Translations under genes and position numbers: made by a program | From: Lichenicoccus sp965277665 | GTDB taxonomy: Bacteria; Pseudomonadota; Alphaproteobacteria; Acetobacterales; Acetobacteraceae | DNA: 64,000 bases | Assembly (NCBI RefSeq): GCF_965277665.1 | Contig: NZ_OZ255835.1 | Location: 3,906,001-3,970,000 of the forward strand | Reading direction: 5' to 3' | Shown: positions 7,869 through 16,897 of the stretch, in pieces | Position numbering within the stretch: position 1 is the stretch's first letter | Layout of the letters: each line of letters begins with the position of its first letter | Notes under the pieces: generated by a model | Seen by the model: only the letters and a program-made list of their open reading frames with translations | Database searches by the model: none | Told to the model about the DNA's origin: nothing

Positions 7869-10463
7869 ATGCTGAGAGCTCCTCTCGGGCGACTGGTCGC
7901 CTTTTGTTCGCGTCGGGCGCTGCTGGTGGTGGTGCTGGCGACGGTGCTCGCCGCCGGCGCGCTGCTGGTCACCCGCGCGCGCCTCGGTGTCTCGACCGAT
8001 ACCGGCAACCTGTTCTCCGCGTCGCTGCCCTGGAAGCAGCGCGCCAATGTGCTGAAGCGGGACTTCCCGCAGAACGAGGACCTGCTGGTCGCGGTGATCC
8101 GCGCGGATATCCCCGAGGAGGGACAGGAGACCGCGCGGCAACTCGCAGCGGTGCTCGCCGCGCAGACCGCGCGGTTCAAGTCGGTGCGGCGCCCGGACGC
8201 GGACCCCTATCTGGCCCGCAACGCGCTGCTGTTCCTCGCTCCGAAGCCGCTCGAGGCGCTGCTGAACGCCACCATCGACGCGCAGCCGTTCCTGGGCCAG
8301 CTCGCCGCCGATCCGTCCTCGCGCGGCTTGTTCGAGGCGCTGGGGCTGATCGGCGACGGCATCGCGCACGGGCAGGCCAACCTCGCGAACTTCCAGGCGC
8401 CGTTGCGGGCGTTCGCCCGCAACCTCGGCGAAGCCGCCGCGGGGCATCCGACGCCGCTGTCCTGGCAGCGCCTGCTGACCAGCTCGCTGAGCGATCTCGG
8501 CGGCCAGTACCAGTTCGTCGAGACCCAGCCGCGGTTGAATTTTGGCTCGTTCGCGCCCGGCGGAGTCGCCACCGACGCGATGCGGGCGGCGATCGCAGCG
8601 CTGCCCGAGGTCCGCGCCGGGCACGCGCAGGTCTATATCACCGGCCAGGTGGCGCTCGACGACGAGGAGTTCGCCTCGGTGGCGGAGGGCGCCGTCAAGG
8701 AGCTGATCGCGTCGCTGGTGCTGGTGACGCTGTGGCTGTTCCTCGCCGTGCGCAGCTGGCGGATCATCATCCCGATCGTCATCGTGCTGCTGCTGGGCCT
8801 GCTGCTCACCACCGGCTTCGCGGCGATCGCGGTCGGCACGCTGAACCTGGTGTCGGTGGCGTTCGCGGTGCTGTTCGTCGGCATCGCGGTGGATTTTGCG
8901 ATCCAGTTCTCGGTGCGGTTCCGCGCCCAGCGCCATGGCACCGGCCAGCCGCTGCCGCTGCTGCTGTCGCTGTCCGAAACCGGTCGCGAGACCGGGGTGC
9001 AGATCCTGATCGCGGCGTCCGCGACCGCCGCCGGCTTCCTCGCCTTCACGCCGACCGCGTTCCGGGGCGTGGCGCAGCTCGGGCTGATCGCCGGCGTCGG
9101 CATGCTGATCGCGTTCGCCTGTACGCTGACCGTGCTGCCGGCGCTGCTGATGCTGTTCGGCTACCTGCCGACCGGCGTCGACGAGGGGTTCGCCTGGGCC
9201 CGTCGCTACGACCGGCTGTTCCGCCGCAACCGCCGCCGGCTGATCGCGGGCTTCGCGGTGCTGGGGCTGGCCGGCGCCGCGCTGCTGCCGCTGCTGCGCT
9301 TCGACGGCGACCCGCTGCACACCAAGAACCCGAACTGGCCCGGCATGCGGGCCCTGCACCTGCTGATGAACAACCCGCAGACCAGCCCGTACAGCGCCGA
9401 GATGCTGGTGCCGGACCTGGCCGCCGCGCGGGCGCTCGCCGTGCGCCTGGAAAAGCTGCCGCTGGTGAGCGACGTGCGCACGCTGGACAGCTTCGTGCCG
9501 ACAGACCAGGACCAGAAGCTGCCGCTGATCCAGGACGCCGCCTCGCTCCTGCTGCCGACCCTGCTGCCGTACCAGGTGGCGCCGGCTCCCGACGCGGCGG
9601 CGATACGCGCCGCGATGCTGAAAACCGTCGCCAGCCTCGCGCCGGTGCTGGGCAAGCTGACCGCCGATGACCCGCTGCGCGCCATCACCGCGGCGCTGCA
9701 GATCCTGTCGAAGCGTCCGGACGCGGACCTGCTCGCCGCCAACCGGGCGCTGGTGCAATACCTGCCGGTCACACTCGACCAGCTGCGGACGGTGCTGCAG
9801 GCCAAGCCCACCGGCCTCGGGGATGTCCCGCCCGGGATCGCGCGTGACTGGATCCTGCCGGACGGGCAGGCGCACATGGAGGTGCATGTCCGCAACGGTG
9901 CGTCGGACAGCGCCACGCTGAACCGGTTCCTGCGCGAGGTCCGCGGCGTCTATCCGAACGTGTCCGGCTCGGTGGTGACCATCATCGCCAGCGCCAGCAC
10001 GATCGTCTCGGCCTTCAAGATCGCGGCGCTGTCGGCGCTGGCGATGATCGCGCTGATCCTGCTGATCGCGTTGCGCCGGCTGCGCGACGTGGCGCTGGTG
10101 CTGGCGCCGCTGCTGCTGTCGGCGATGCTGACGGTGATCCTGTGCCTGGTGCTGCGCCAGCCGCTCAACTTCGCCAACATCATCGCGCTGCCGCTGCTGC
10201 TCGGTGTCGGCGTCAGCTTCAACATCTATTTCATGATGAACTGGCGCGCCGGCATGCGTGATCCGCTGGGCTCCCCCACGGCGAAGGCCGTGCTCTTCTC
10301 GGCTCTGACCACCGGAACCGCCTTCGGCTCGCTGGCGCTGTCGCACCATCCGGGCACCGCCAGCATGGGCCGGCTGCTGCTGATGAGCCTTGCCTGCACG
10401 CTTCTTGCAACCCTGGTGTTTGAGCCGGCGCTGCTACCCCGCCGCCGCCAGGACCCCCACTAG
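7869..10463 (+). CDS. hpnN: HpnN, hopanoid-associated RND/MMPL transporter
   Basis: 864-residue RND-superfamily exporter of the MMPL/HpnN type, which moves hopanoids from the inner to the outer membrane. Topology is the RND pattern: one N-terminal helix (about residues 15-37), a large periplasmic domain, five clustered helices (about 275-450), a second periplasmic domain and a C-terminal helix cluster (about 715-860). Family-like segments are TDTGNLFSASLPWKQRA and FVGIAVDFAIQFSVRFRAQR in the first helix bundle. The ATG at 7869 follows the previous stop by nine bases; upstream in-frame starts belong to the neighbouring gene region. The last gene of the cassette, its TAG runs into a 160-bp inverted-repeat element. 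Confidence 0.92.
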   Translation: MLRAPLGRLVAFCSRRALLVVVLATVLAAGALLVTRARLGVSTDTGNLFSASLPWKQRANVLKRDFPQNEDLLVAVIRADIPEEGQETARQLAAVLAAQTARFKSVRRPDADPYLARNALLFLAPKPLEALLNATIDAQPFLGQLAADPSSRGLFEALGLIGDGIAHGQANLANFQAPLRAFARNLGEAAAGHPTPLSWQRLLTSSLSDLGGQYQFVETQPRLNFGSFAPGGVATDAMRAAIAALPEVRAGHAQVYITGQVALDDEEFASVAEGAVKELIASLVLVTLWLFLAVRSWRIIIPIVIVLLLGLLLTTGFAAIAVGTLNLVSVAFAVLFVGIAVDFAIQFSVRFRAQRHGTGQPLPLLLSLSETGRETGVQILIAASATAAGFLAFTPTAFRGVAQLGLIAGVGMLIAFACTLTVLPALLMLFGYLPTGVDEGFAWARRYDRLFRRNRRRLIAGFAVLGLAGAALLPLLRFDGDPLHTKNPNWPGMRALHLLMNNPQTSPYSAEMLVPDLAAARALAVRLEKLPLVSDVRTLDSFVPTDQDQKLPLIQDAASLLLPTLLPYQVAPAPDAAAIRAAMLKTVASLAPVLGKLTADDPLRAITAALQILSKRPDADLLAANRALVQYLPVTLDQLRTVLQAKPTGLGDVPPGIARDWILPDGQAHMEVHVRNGASDSATLNRFLREVRGVYPNVSGSVVTIIASASTIVSAFKIAALSALAMIALILLIALRRLRDVALVLAPLLLSAMLTVILCLVLRQPLNFANIIALPLLLGVGVSFNIYFMMNWRAGMRDPLGSPTAKAVLFSALTTGTAFGSLALSHHPGTASMGRLLLMSLACTLLATLVFEPALLPRRRQDPH

Positions 10464-10622
10464 GAGACCATCCGATAATGCTACTACGCTGGTCATCCGA
10501 CGCGGCTGTCTGCGCTTCCGTTGCTCACGGCCAGGAGGCCGCTCCGCTCCGGTTCTCGACCGCCACGACGGGCGGCGCCAAGGCGCCTCTGACTCAGCGT
10601 AGCGCATTCTCGGACGGTCTCC
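10463..10622. repeat. 160-bp inverted-repeat element, variant termini
   Basis: Left arm 10463-10491 (GGAGACCATCCGATAATGCT...) and right arm 10595-10622 are imperfect inverted repeats of each other. The inner part (ATCCGACGCGGCTGTCTGCG, then GCTCACGGCCAGGAGGCCGC) matches the interior of the elements at 34575, 35135 and 54927, but the terminal arms differ. It begins on the last base of the hpnN stop codon and ends eight bases before the next ATG, so it forms the whole intergenic space. Function unknown; terminator, RNA-stability element or miniature mobile element are options. Confidence 0.7.
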
Positions 10623-10629
10623 TCGCCTG

Positions 10630-11691
10630 ATGCGGGGCACGCTGCTTGCTGTCTTTGCCTCCCTGGTGCTCTTGGGAGGTGCGGCGCAAGCGGCGGGGCG
10701 CATCCCCGTGCGAGTGGTGGTGGTGACCACGTTCGAGTTGGGCGCCGATACCGGGGACAAGCCGGGGGAGTTTCAGGATTGGGTGGAGCGGCTGCCGCTG
10801 CGCACCGTGCTCCCATTTCCGCAGGGTTATCATCCGCTGCGCTACAATGCTTCGCTTGGGGTCCTCGGCATGGTCAGCGGCGAGGGGCCGGCGCGTATGG
10901 CGGCCTCGATGACTGCGCTGGGTGATGACCCTCGCTTCGACCTGAGCCGCGCCTATTTCGTGCTGGCCGGCATTGCCGGGATCGACCCCAGGGCAGGGTC
11001 GGTGGCGTCCGCTGCCTGGGCGAAGCACGTCGTCACCGGCGAGGCGCACGAGATCGACGCCCGCGAGATCCCGTCCGGCTGGAGCACCGGCACCGTGCCG
11101 CTGACCCGCACCACCCCGTTCGAGCAGCCGGCACCCGACGCGTCCGGGATCTGGGGCACCTCGTTGTACACGCTCGATGGCGGCCTGGTGGACTGGGCGT
11201 ACCGGCTGACGCGCGACATCGCACTGCCGGACAGCGCGCCGCTGCAGGCGATCCGGGCGCGCTACACCGAGGACGCGGCGGCGCGGCGGCCGCCCTTCGT
11301 GCTGGAGGGCGATACGCTGGCATCCGGCATCTTCTGGGTCGGCGGCCGCATGAACGACTGGGCCGAACAGTGGGTGCGCTACTGGACGCATGGCCAGGGC
11401 GTGTTCGCCACCACCGCCGAGGAGGATGGCGGCATGATGCAGGCGCTGACCTTCCTGTCGCAGGCGCACAAGGTCGATCTCTCCCGGGTGCTGGTACTGC
11501 GCACCGCGAGCAACTACGACATGCCGCCGCCGGGCGAGAGCCCGGCTTCGTTGCTGGCGCAGGAAGGCGGCGAGGCGGGCTACTCCGCGTACGTCCCCTC
11601 GCTGGACAGTGCCTATCGCGTCGCAAGCCCGGTGGTGCTCGAACTCGCGAAGCACTGGAGCCGCTATCGGGGCCACCTGCCGGGCCGATAG
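10630..11691 (+). CDS. Purine nucleoside permease (NUP) family protein, exported
   Basis: 353-residue protein matching the NUP family (PF06516-type), named for fungal nucleoside transporters although bacterial members carry a signal peptide and resemble nucleoside phosphorylase-fold proteins. A signal peptide spans residues 1-22 (MRGTLLAVFASLVLLGGAAQA). Family segments include VVVVTTFELGADTGD, VLAGIAGIDPRAGSVASAAWA, FWVGGRMNDWAEQWV and EEDGGMMQAL. A periplasmic site of action is expected. There is no clear ribosome-binding site, because the upstream repeat ends only eight bases before the ATG. Could serve in purine nucleoside uptake or cleavage; the true activity of bacterial members is poorly defined. 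Confidence 0.85.
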   Translation: MRGTLLAVFASLVLLGGAAQAAGRIPVRVVVVTTFELGADTGDKPGEFQDWVERLPLRTVLPFPQGYHPLRYNASLGVLGMVSGEGPARMAASMTALGDDPRFDLSRAYFVLAGIAGIDPRAGSVASAAWAKHVVTGEAHEIDAREIPSGWSTGTVPLTRTTPFEQPAPDASGIWGTSLYTLDGGLVDWAYRLTRDIALPDSAPLQAIRARYTEDAAARRPPFVLEGDTLASGIFWVGGRMNDWAEQWVRYWTHGQGVFATTAEEDGGMMQALTFLSQAHKVDLSRVLVLRTASNYDMPPPGESPASLLAQEGGEAGYSAYVPSLDSAYRVASPVVLELAKHWSRYRGHLPGR

Positions 11692-11826
11692 GTCGTCGGG
11701 AGCAGGCGAGAAGCGGGACAGTATCCGCATCGATCGCGGCTGACTCTGAACCCGAATTTACTGGAACGCCGGGCTTGCCGGGCGATCAATATTTCCGCGG
11801 ACCGCGACGGCGACGCAGGAACCATC

Positions 11827-12504
11827 ATGAGCCGCATGCTGCTGATCGAGGACGATGTGGAGACGGTCGATGAGGTGGCGGGCTATTTCCGCAGCCGGGG
11901 CTATGACGTCGATTGCGCCACCACTGGCCCTGACGGGCTGACCCAGGCCACCGCCGGAAGCGCCGATGTGCTGGTGGTCGATCGGATGCTGCCCGGGCTC
12001 GATGGCCTGGCGATCCTCGGCACGCTGCGCCGCAACGACATCCGGACGCCGGCGCTGGTGCTGAGCGCGTTGTCCGAGCTCGACGATCGCGTGCGTGGAT
12101 TGCGCGCCGGCGGCGACGACTATCTCGGCAAGCCGTTCGCGCTCAGCGAGCTTGCCGCGAGGATCGAGGCCCTGCTGCGCCGGCCGGTCACCGGTGCGGA
12201 GACGATGCTGCGCGTCGGGCCGCTGGAACTCAACCTGATCACCCACACCGCACGACGCGGCAGCAGGACGCTCGAGTTGCTGCCGCGCGAATTGCGGCTG
12301 CTCGAATACATGATGCGGCGCGTCGGCCAGACCGTGACCCGGACCATGCTGTTCGAGGATGTCTGGGGCTACAACTTCACGCCCCGCTCAAACCTGGTGG
12401 ACGTGCATATGGGCCGCCTGCGCCGCAAGCTTGATCTCAACCGCGAGGAGGAGCTGCTCTCGAACGTGCGCGGCGTCGGCTTCGTCCTGAGATCGCCGTC
12501 CTAA
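11827..12504 (+). CDS. OmpR/PhoB-type response regulator
   Basis: 225-residue two-component response regulator. The receiver domain (1-115) has the acidic pair Asp9/Asp10, phosphoacceptor Asp52 in VLVVDRMLPG and Lys102 in YLGKPF. The C-terminal winged helix (about 125-223) shows the usual ELLPRELRLLEYMMRR and LVDVHMGRLRRKLD recognition region. AGGA lies seven bases upstream of the ATG. The sensor kinase gene follows after 16 bases, so the pair is co-transcribed. The target regulon cannot be read from the sequence. Confidence 0.95.
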   Translation: MSRMLLIEDDVETVDEVAGYFRSRGYDVDCATTGPDGLTQATAGSADVLVVDRMLPGLDGLAILGTLRRNDIRTPALVLSALSELDDRVRGLRAGGDDYLGKPFALSELAARIEALLRRPVTGAETMLRVGPLELNLITHTARRGSRTLELLPRELRLLEYMMRRVGQTVTRTMLFEDVWGYNFTPRSNLVDVHMGRLRRKLDLNREEELLSNVRGVGFVLRSPS

Positions 12505-12520
12505 GCTGAGGCATTGGCAC

Positions 12521-14035
12521 TTGCCGTTGTCGGACCATAACCTGTCACAGCAGGCAAGCCGCGCGTCGGTATCGGTCCCGGGAGCCAGCCTGATACGCCG
12601 GCTGCGCCGTGCCACCGCCACGTCGGTGTTCCGCTGGACGCTGTCCATTGCCGCCGGCTTCGCGGCGATGGCCCTGATGCTGTTCGGTTTCATCTACTGG
12701 CAGACCGCCGTGCTCGAACGCCAGAAGCTCGACAAGTCGGTCGTGCTCGAGGCAGGGCTGCTGACGCGGGCCCCGAAGCCGGAGATCGCAGCCCGGCTGG
12801 CGGCCTGGCTCGCGGACGATCCGCATGGTGTGCGCTACGCCGGGCTGTTCCGGCTCGATGGCGGCCACCTGGCGGGGAATCTCCTCGGGTTCCCGAAGCA
12901 TCTTCCGGTCGACGGGCGTGCCCATCGCGCCGTGTTCAAGGAAATCGACCAGGACCATGACGGCGATGACCCGGAGGTGGTGCGAGCGGTGGCGACGCCG
13001 GCGGATGCCTCCCGGGTGCTGGTCATCGGCTACGATCCCGAGGAGCTCGAGGACGTTCAGGAGATGATCCGTCGGGCACTGACGCTGGGCCTGGTGCCGG
13101 CCCTGCTGCTCTCGCTGGTCGGGGGAACCTGCCTCGCCTGGCGGGCGCAGAGTCGGATCGCGTCCGTGCACGAAGCGATCGCCCAGATCATGCAGGGCCA
13201 CCTGAACGGGCGCCTGCCGGTTCACGGAACCGGCGATGACCTGGACCGCCTGGCGGCTGCGGTGAACGGCATGCTCGATCAGATCGAGCGCCTGATCGAA
13301 GGCATCCGCGGTGTCAGCGACAGCATCGCGCACGACCTGCGGACCCCGCTGACACGCGTGCGCAACCGGCTCGAGCGCTCGCGCGAGGAAGCGCTCACGC
13401 GTGAGGACTTCCAGGGTGCCGCGGACCGGGCCATCGCGTCGGTGGATCAGGCGCTGGCCGTGGTCTCGAGCCTGCTACGGATCAGCGCGATCGACCATGG
13501 CCATCGCCGGGAGGCCTTCACCCGCGTCGATCTCGCCGAGGTGCTGACGGAAGCGGCCGAACTCTACGAGCCCCTGGCCGAGGAGAAGGACGTCATCCTG
13601 AGGCTGGAGCTCCAGCCCGGGTCCATCGTCGTCGGCGACCATGACATGCTGCTCGAGGCGATCGGCAACCTGCTCGACAATGCGATCAAGTTCGCGCCGG
13701 TGCATACCGCGGTGACGCTTGCGCTGACGGCCGAGGTGTACGGCCTGCGCATTCGCATCGAGGATAGCGGGCCCGGGATCCTGCCGGGTGAGCGCGACCG
13801 CGTGCTGCAGCGGTTCTACCGGTCAGAGCGCAGCCGCAGTGTTCCGGGTAGCGGATTGGGCCTGAGTCTGGTCGCGTCGGTGATGGCGCTGCACGGGTTC
13901 AAGCTCGAGATCGGCGACGCGGCGCCCGGCTGCGTCGTCGACCTGCATTGCTCGCCCGCGATGCCATGGATCCTTCGCAACCACCAGCACGGACCCGCCT
14001 TGCATGACAGACCGGCCGCACATGAAGACCGCTGA
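12521..14035 (+). CDS. Sensor histidine kinase, HAMP-containing (EnvZ/QseC-like)
   Basis: 504-residue membrane histidine kinase partnering the upstream regulator. Two transmembrane helices (about 38-62 and 186-207) enclose a periplasmic sensor region of about 120 residues. A HAMP domain follows (about 208-262), then the H-box with phospho-His271 (SIAHDLRTPLTRV), the N-box NLLDNAIKF, G1 EDSGPGI and G2 GSGLGLSLV. The frame opens with TTG at 12521, with no strong ribosome-binding site. The next gene overlaps the last 32 bases. The sensor domain has no recognised fold and the signal is unknown. Confidence 0.92.
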   Translation: MPLSDHNLSQQASRASVSVPGASLIRRLRRATATSVFRWTLSIAAGFAAMALMLFGFIYWQTAVLERQKLDKSVVLEAGLLTRAPKPEIAARLAAWLADDPHGVRYAGLFRLDGGHLAGNLLGFPKHLPVDGRAHRAVFKEIDQDHDGDDPEVVRAVATPADASRVLVIGYDPEELEDVQEMIRRALTLGLVPALLLSLVGGTCLAWRAQSRIASVHEAIAQIMQGHLNGRLPVHGTGDDLDRLAAAVNGMLDQIERLIEGIRGVSDSIAHDLRTPLTRVRNRLERSREEALTREDFQGAADRAIASVDQALAVVSSLLRISAIDHGHRREAFTRVDLAEVLTEAAELYEPLAEEKDVILRLELQPGSIVVGDHDMLLEAIGNLLDNAIKFAPVHTAVTLALTAEVYGLRIRIEDSGPGILPGERDRVLQRFYRSERSRSVPGSGLGLSLVASVMALHGFKLEIGDAAPGCVVDLHCSPAMPWILRNHQHGPALHDRPAAHEDR

Positions 14036-14270
14036 GAACTGGCGCCGCTGCGTCGTCAACCTGCAACACGCGACCGAGCGGATGCAGGCGACGGCGGATG
14101 CGATCTCGCCGGAACTGCCGGACCGCGGCGCCTGCACGATACCGGACATCGAGATCGTGCTGGCGCGCCACCTGACGACCTTCGGCGACTACACCGTGGC
14201 GCTCTCCTGCCTGCATGCCCTGCTGGCGGCGCACGGCATCGTCCCCGTGCGTCACACGACGGACGACTGA
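14004..14270 (+). CDS. Small hypothetical protein overlapping the kinase gene end
   Basis: 88-residue ORF beginning ATGACAGACC inside the last codons of the histidine kinase gene; a second Met six codons later (14022) could be the start. Composition is balanced and looks protein-like (NWRRCVVNLQHATERM, IVLARHLTTFGDYTVALSCL), unlike the Arg-rich shadows around it. It may form a helical soluble protein. No family was recognised. Overlap with the kinase implies co-translation, so it could be a small accessory of the two-component system. Confidence 0.5.
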   Translation: MTDRPHMKTAENWRRCVVNLQHATERMQATADAISPELPDRGACTIPDIEIVLARHLTTFGDYTVALSCLHALLAAHGIVPVRHTTDD

Positions 14271-14286
14271 GCGGCCGCCGGGGCGA

Positions 14287-15357
14287 TCAGACCTGGGTCA
14301 GCCATTGCGGGTTCTTGCCGGTGCCGTCGAAGTGCGGCGAGATCTTGTAGTGCTCGGTCGCGCCGGTGCGGCCGATCTCGGCACTGCGCGCCAGCAGGGC
14401 ATCGCGGAACTCGGCTGTCGGCGGCGTGAAGCTGCGCACCGCCTCCAAGGCCTGGTGCAGGATCGGCATGCTGTCGATGCCGGTGACCTGCAGGCTGATC
14501 GGCAGCCCCATCGGATATTGCAGCATCTGGATCGGCGGCATGACGCGCGACTTCAGGATGAAGTCGTCGCCGAACGCCTTCATGCCGATGATGCCGGTGC
14601 CGGCTGCCACCGCGATCGGCACCACCATCTGCTCGAAGCTGTCAAAGTGCGCGTCCATGATGTTCAGCGGCATCTGCACGGTATCGAAATGGAAGTCGTG
14701 CGCTTGCGCGACCGCGAACATGTGGGCGTGGATCTTCGGGCTCTTGTGCCCGGTGAAGCCGATATAGCGCAGCATGCCCTGCTCGCGGGCGCGCAGCACC
14801 GCCTCGAGCGCGCCACCGCCCGCAAACACCCGCTCCGGATCGTCCATGCGTATGATCTCGTGGAACTGCAGCAGGTCGAGATGGTCAGTCTGTAGGCGGC
14901 GCAGGCTGGTCTCGATCTGGCCCATCGCCGCCTTCGCGGTGCGGCCGTCGATCTTGGTCATCAGGAAGGTCTTGTTGCGGTAGCCTTCCTGCGACAGCGC
15001 ACGCCCGAGGCGCACCTCGCTCTCGCCGCCATTATAGTCCCAGCAATTGTCGCAGAAGTTGATGCCCGCATCGAGGCCGGCATGCACGACGCGGATCGCC
15101 TCGGCGTTGGTCATGCCGCCCGGCCTGGCGAGATGGAACCCGCCCATGCCGACCAGGGAGACCGCCTCGCCGGTGCGGCCGAGCGGGCGGTACTTCATCT
15201 CGGGATGCTGCGCAATGGAGGCGGTGACGGTGCCGGGCGCCGGCTTCGCCGCATCGTCGAGCATGGCGGCTGCCGCCGGGGCCGCCGGCATCGCATCGAG
15301 AGCGGCCGTCGCGCCGACACCGACGGCCGTGGTCTTGATGAAGTCGCGTCTGTTCAT
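14287..15357 (-). CDS. Tat-exported aldo/keto reductase
   Basis: 356-residue aldo/keto reductase with an N-terminal twin-arginine signal (MNRRDFIKTTAVGVGATAAL, then an Ala/Pro-rich region ending near residue 32). The AKR catalytic tetrad is recognisable: Asp and Tyr in FCDNCWDYNGGESE, Lys in FLMTKID, His in LLQFHEI. Export suggests a periplasmic oxidoreductase. Its ATG overlaps the larB stop (ATGA), so it is translationally coupled to the nickel-pincer cofactor genes, an unusual association. Tat transport of a folded protein would suit a cofactor loaded in the cytoplasm, but no NPN-binding motif is known for AKRs. Substrate unknown. Confidence 0.88.
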   Translation of the reverse strand: MNRRDFIKTTAVGVGATAALDAMPAAPAAAAMLDDAAKPAPGTVTASIAQHPEMKYRPLGRTGEAVSLVGMGGFHLARPGGMTNAEAIRVVHAGLDAGINFCDNCWDYNGGESEVRLGRALSQEGYRNKTFLMTKIDGRTAKAAMGQIETSLRRLQTDHLDLLQFHEIIRMDDPERVFAGGGALEAVLRAREQGMLRYIGFTGHKSPKIHAHMFAVAQAHDFHFDTVQMPLNIMDAHFDSFEQMVVPIAVAAGTGIIGMKAFGDDFILKSRVMPPIQMLQYPMGLPISLQVTGIDSMPILHQALEAVRSFTPPTAEFRDALLARSAEIGRTGATEHYKISPHFDGTGKNPQWLTQV

Positions 15358-16031
15358 GAGGGCACTTCCTTGTTGTGGAGCAGGAGGGCATTCAGGACCC
15401 GCAACGCGGCGCAGGCGGCGCCGTATCCGTTATCGATGTTCACGACCGTGATGCCGGGCGCGCAACTTGCGAGGATGGCATCGAGGCCGGCACGTCCGCC
15501 GGCGGCGACGCCGTAGCCGACCGACGTCGGCACCGCGATCACCACGCCCGGCACCAGGCCGCCGATTACGCTGGGAAGTGCCGCATCCATGCCGGCCACG
15601 ACGATCACCACCTGGTAGCGCCGCAGCTCCGCCACCCGGTCGAGCAGCCGCCACAGGCCGGCCACGCCGACATCGACGATCTCGGTGCTGGCGTGGCCGG
15701 AGAAGCGCAGGGTGCGCGTCGCCTCGCGCGCGACCGGAACATCGGAGGTGCCAGCGGTGACGATCGCGATGCGGGGTCCGGCCGCTTCCGGCAACGGAGC
15801 CGGATCGCCCTGCCAGGCGGTGTGCGAGACCGGGTCCCAGTCAAGCCGCACGCGCACCGTCGCGGGCAGCGCTTCGAACTTCGCAGGCTCCAGGCGGGTC
15901 AGCAGCAGCGCGCGCGCCGGATCCGACTCCAGGATCGCCGTGACCTGGGCCACCGACTTGCCGGCGCAGTAGATCGCCTCGCCGAAGCCGATGCGCGCGG
16001 TGCGTTCGAGATCGAGCCTGAACTCGCTCAT
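15354..16031 (-). CDS. larB: LarB, nickel-pincer cofactor biosynthesis carboxylase
   Basis: 225-residue protein related to AIR carboxylase (PurE). LarB carboxylates and hydrolyses nicotinic acid adenine dinucleotide to pyridinium-3,5-biscarboxylic acid mononucleotide, the first step of the nickel-pincer nucleotide pathway. The C-terminal PurE-like half has AIVTAGTSDVPVAREA, VVIVVAGMDAALPSVIGGLV and VIAVPTSVGYG; the N-terminal half is the LarB-specific region. The ATG shares one base with the TGA of larE, and the stop overlaps the Tat aldo/keto reductase start. Confidence 0.93.
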   Translation of the reverse strand: MSEFRLDLERTARIGFGEAIYCAGKSVAQVTAILESDPARALLLTRLEPAKFEALPATVRVRLDWDPVSHTAWQGDPAPLPEAAGPRIAIVTAGTSDVPVAREATRTLRFSGHASTEIVDVGVAGLWRLLDRVAELRRYQVVIVVAGMDAALPSVIGGLVPGVVIAVPTSVGYGVAAGGRAGLDAILASCAPGITVVNIDNGYGAACAALRVLNALLLHNKEVPS

Positions 16032-16897
16032 CAGCGCGCCGTCAGGAACGCGCTGCCGGTGCGATAGGGCGCGAACCGAACCGGACGCAGCTCGCCGGCG
16101 CGACGCGCCATCGCCTCGATCTCGCGCAGCAGGTCGGACCGGCCGGCCGGCAACGCCTCCAGGCTCGGCGCGTCGAGCTCCACCACCATGCCCTCGGCGC
16201 GCACCCGGCAGCGCACGGTGGCCGGCCGCAGGCGCCGGGTGACCGTGCGCTCGACGTCATGCACGAGGGCGAGCGTCGCCGGCTCGATGGCAATCCCGGT
16301 CTCGATCCGGCTCGACAGGCATGGCGCCGACGGCAGTTCCGCAAGCGTGCCGAGCCCGAGCAGGCGCGCGATGCGCCGGACGGTGGCCTTGTCGATCCCG
16401 GCTTCGACGAACGGATGCCGCACGCCGTGCAGGCGGGCTGCCTGCAGGCCGGGGCGATAGTCGCCGAGATCATCCGTGTTGGTGCCGGACAGCACCGTGA
16501 CGCCGGTCGCACCGAGACGCTTGACGATGCTGCCGTACAGGCTGGTCTTGCAGAAGAAGCAGCGATTGACCGGATTGGCACGGTAGTCCGCATCGGCGAA
16601 CTCGCCGGCGTCGAAGATCGCCAGGCGCCAACCGCGCGCGTGCGCCAGCGCCCGGGTCCGACCGGTCGCTTCCTCCGGCACCGCAGGCGACGTCGCATGG
16701 TGCATGACCACGGCCGCGCCGAGCGATACGTGGGCCGCCGCCGACAGGGTGAGGCTGTCGATGCCGCCGCTCACCGCGACCGCCGCACCCGACCCGTGCA
16801 ACCCGGACAGGACCTGCTGCAGCCGCGCCAGCGCGTCGGCCGCCGACGGTTCAGCGTTCATCCTCTCGGCTTCCATCCGCTCGGCCTCCATCAACAT
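16031..16897 (-). CDS. larE: LarE, ATP-dependent sulfur transferase for the nickel-pincer cofactor
   Basis: Up to 288 residues. PP-loop enzyme that adenylates the substrate carboxylates and inserts sulfur. PP-loop AVSGGIDSLTL is at about 41-51. Cysteines lie at 113 and 116 (CFFC) and 193 (APCLSSR, equivalent to the donor Cys of the L. plantarum enzyme). The CxxC plus third Cys resembles the Fe-S-cluster-type LarE described from Thermotoga rather than the single-Cys sacrificial type; that is inference. The first Met overlaps larC by 47 bases; Mets at residues 3, 8 or 13 (16861) are alternative starts. Confidence 0.93.
   Translation of the reverse strand: MLMEAERMEAERMNAEPSAADALARLQQVLSGLHGSGAAVAVSGGIDSLTLSAAAHVSLGAAVVMHHATSPAVPEEATGRTRALAHARGWRLAIFDAGEFADADYRANPVNRCFFCKTSLYGSIVKRLGATGVTVLSGTNTDDLGDYRPGLQAARLHGVRHPFVEAGIDKATVRRIARLLGLGTLAELPSAPCLSSRIETGIAIEPATLALVHDVERTVTRRLRPATVRCRVRAEGMVVELDAPSLEALPAGRSDLLREIEAMARRAGELRPVRFAPYRTGSAFLTAR

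Noticed and set aside
7671..10349. 892-residue antisense frame over hpnN
   Set aside because: Gln/Arg/His-rich shadow with no domain; hpnN on the plus strand has full RND features.
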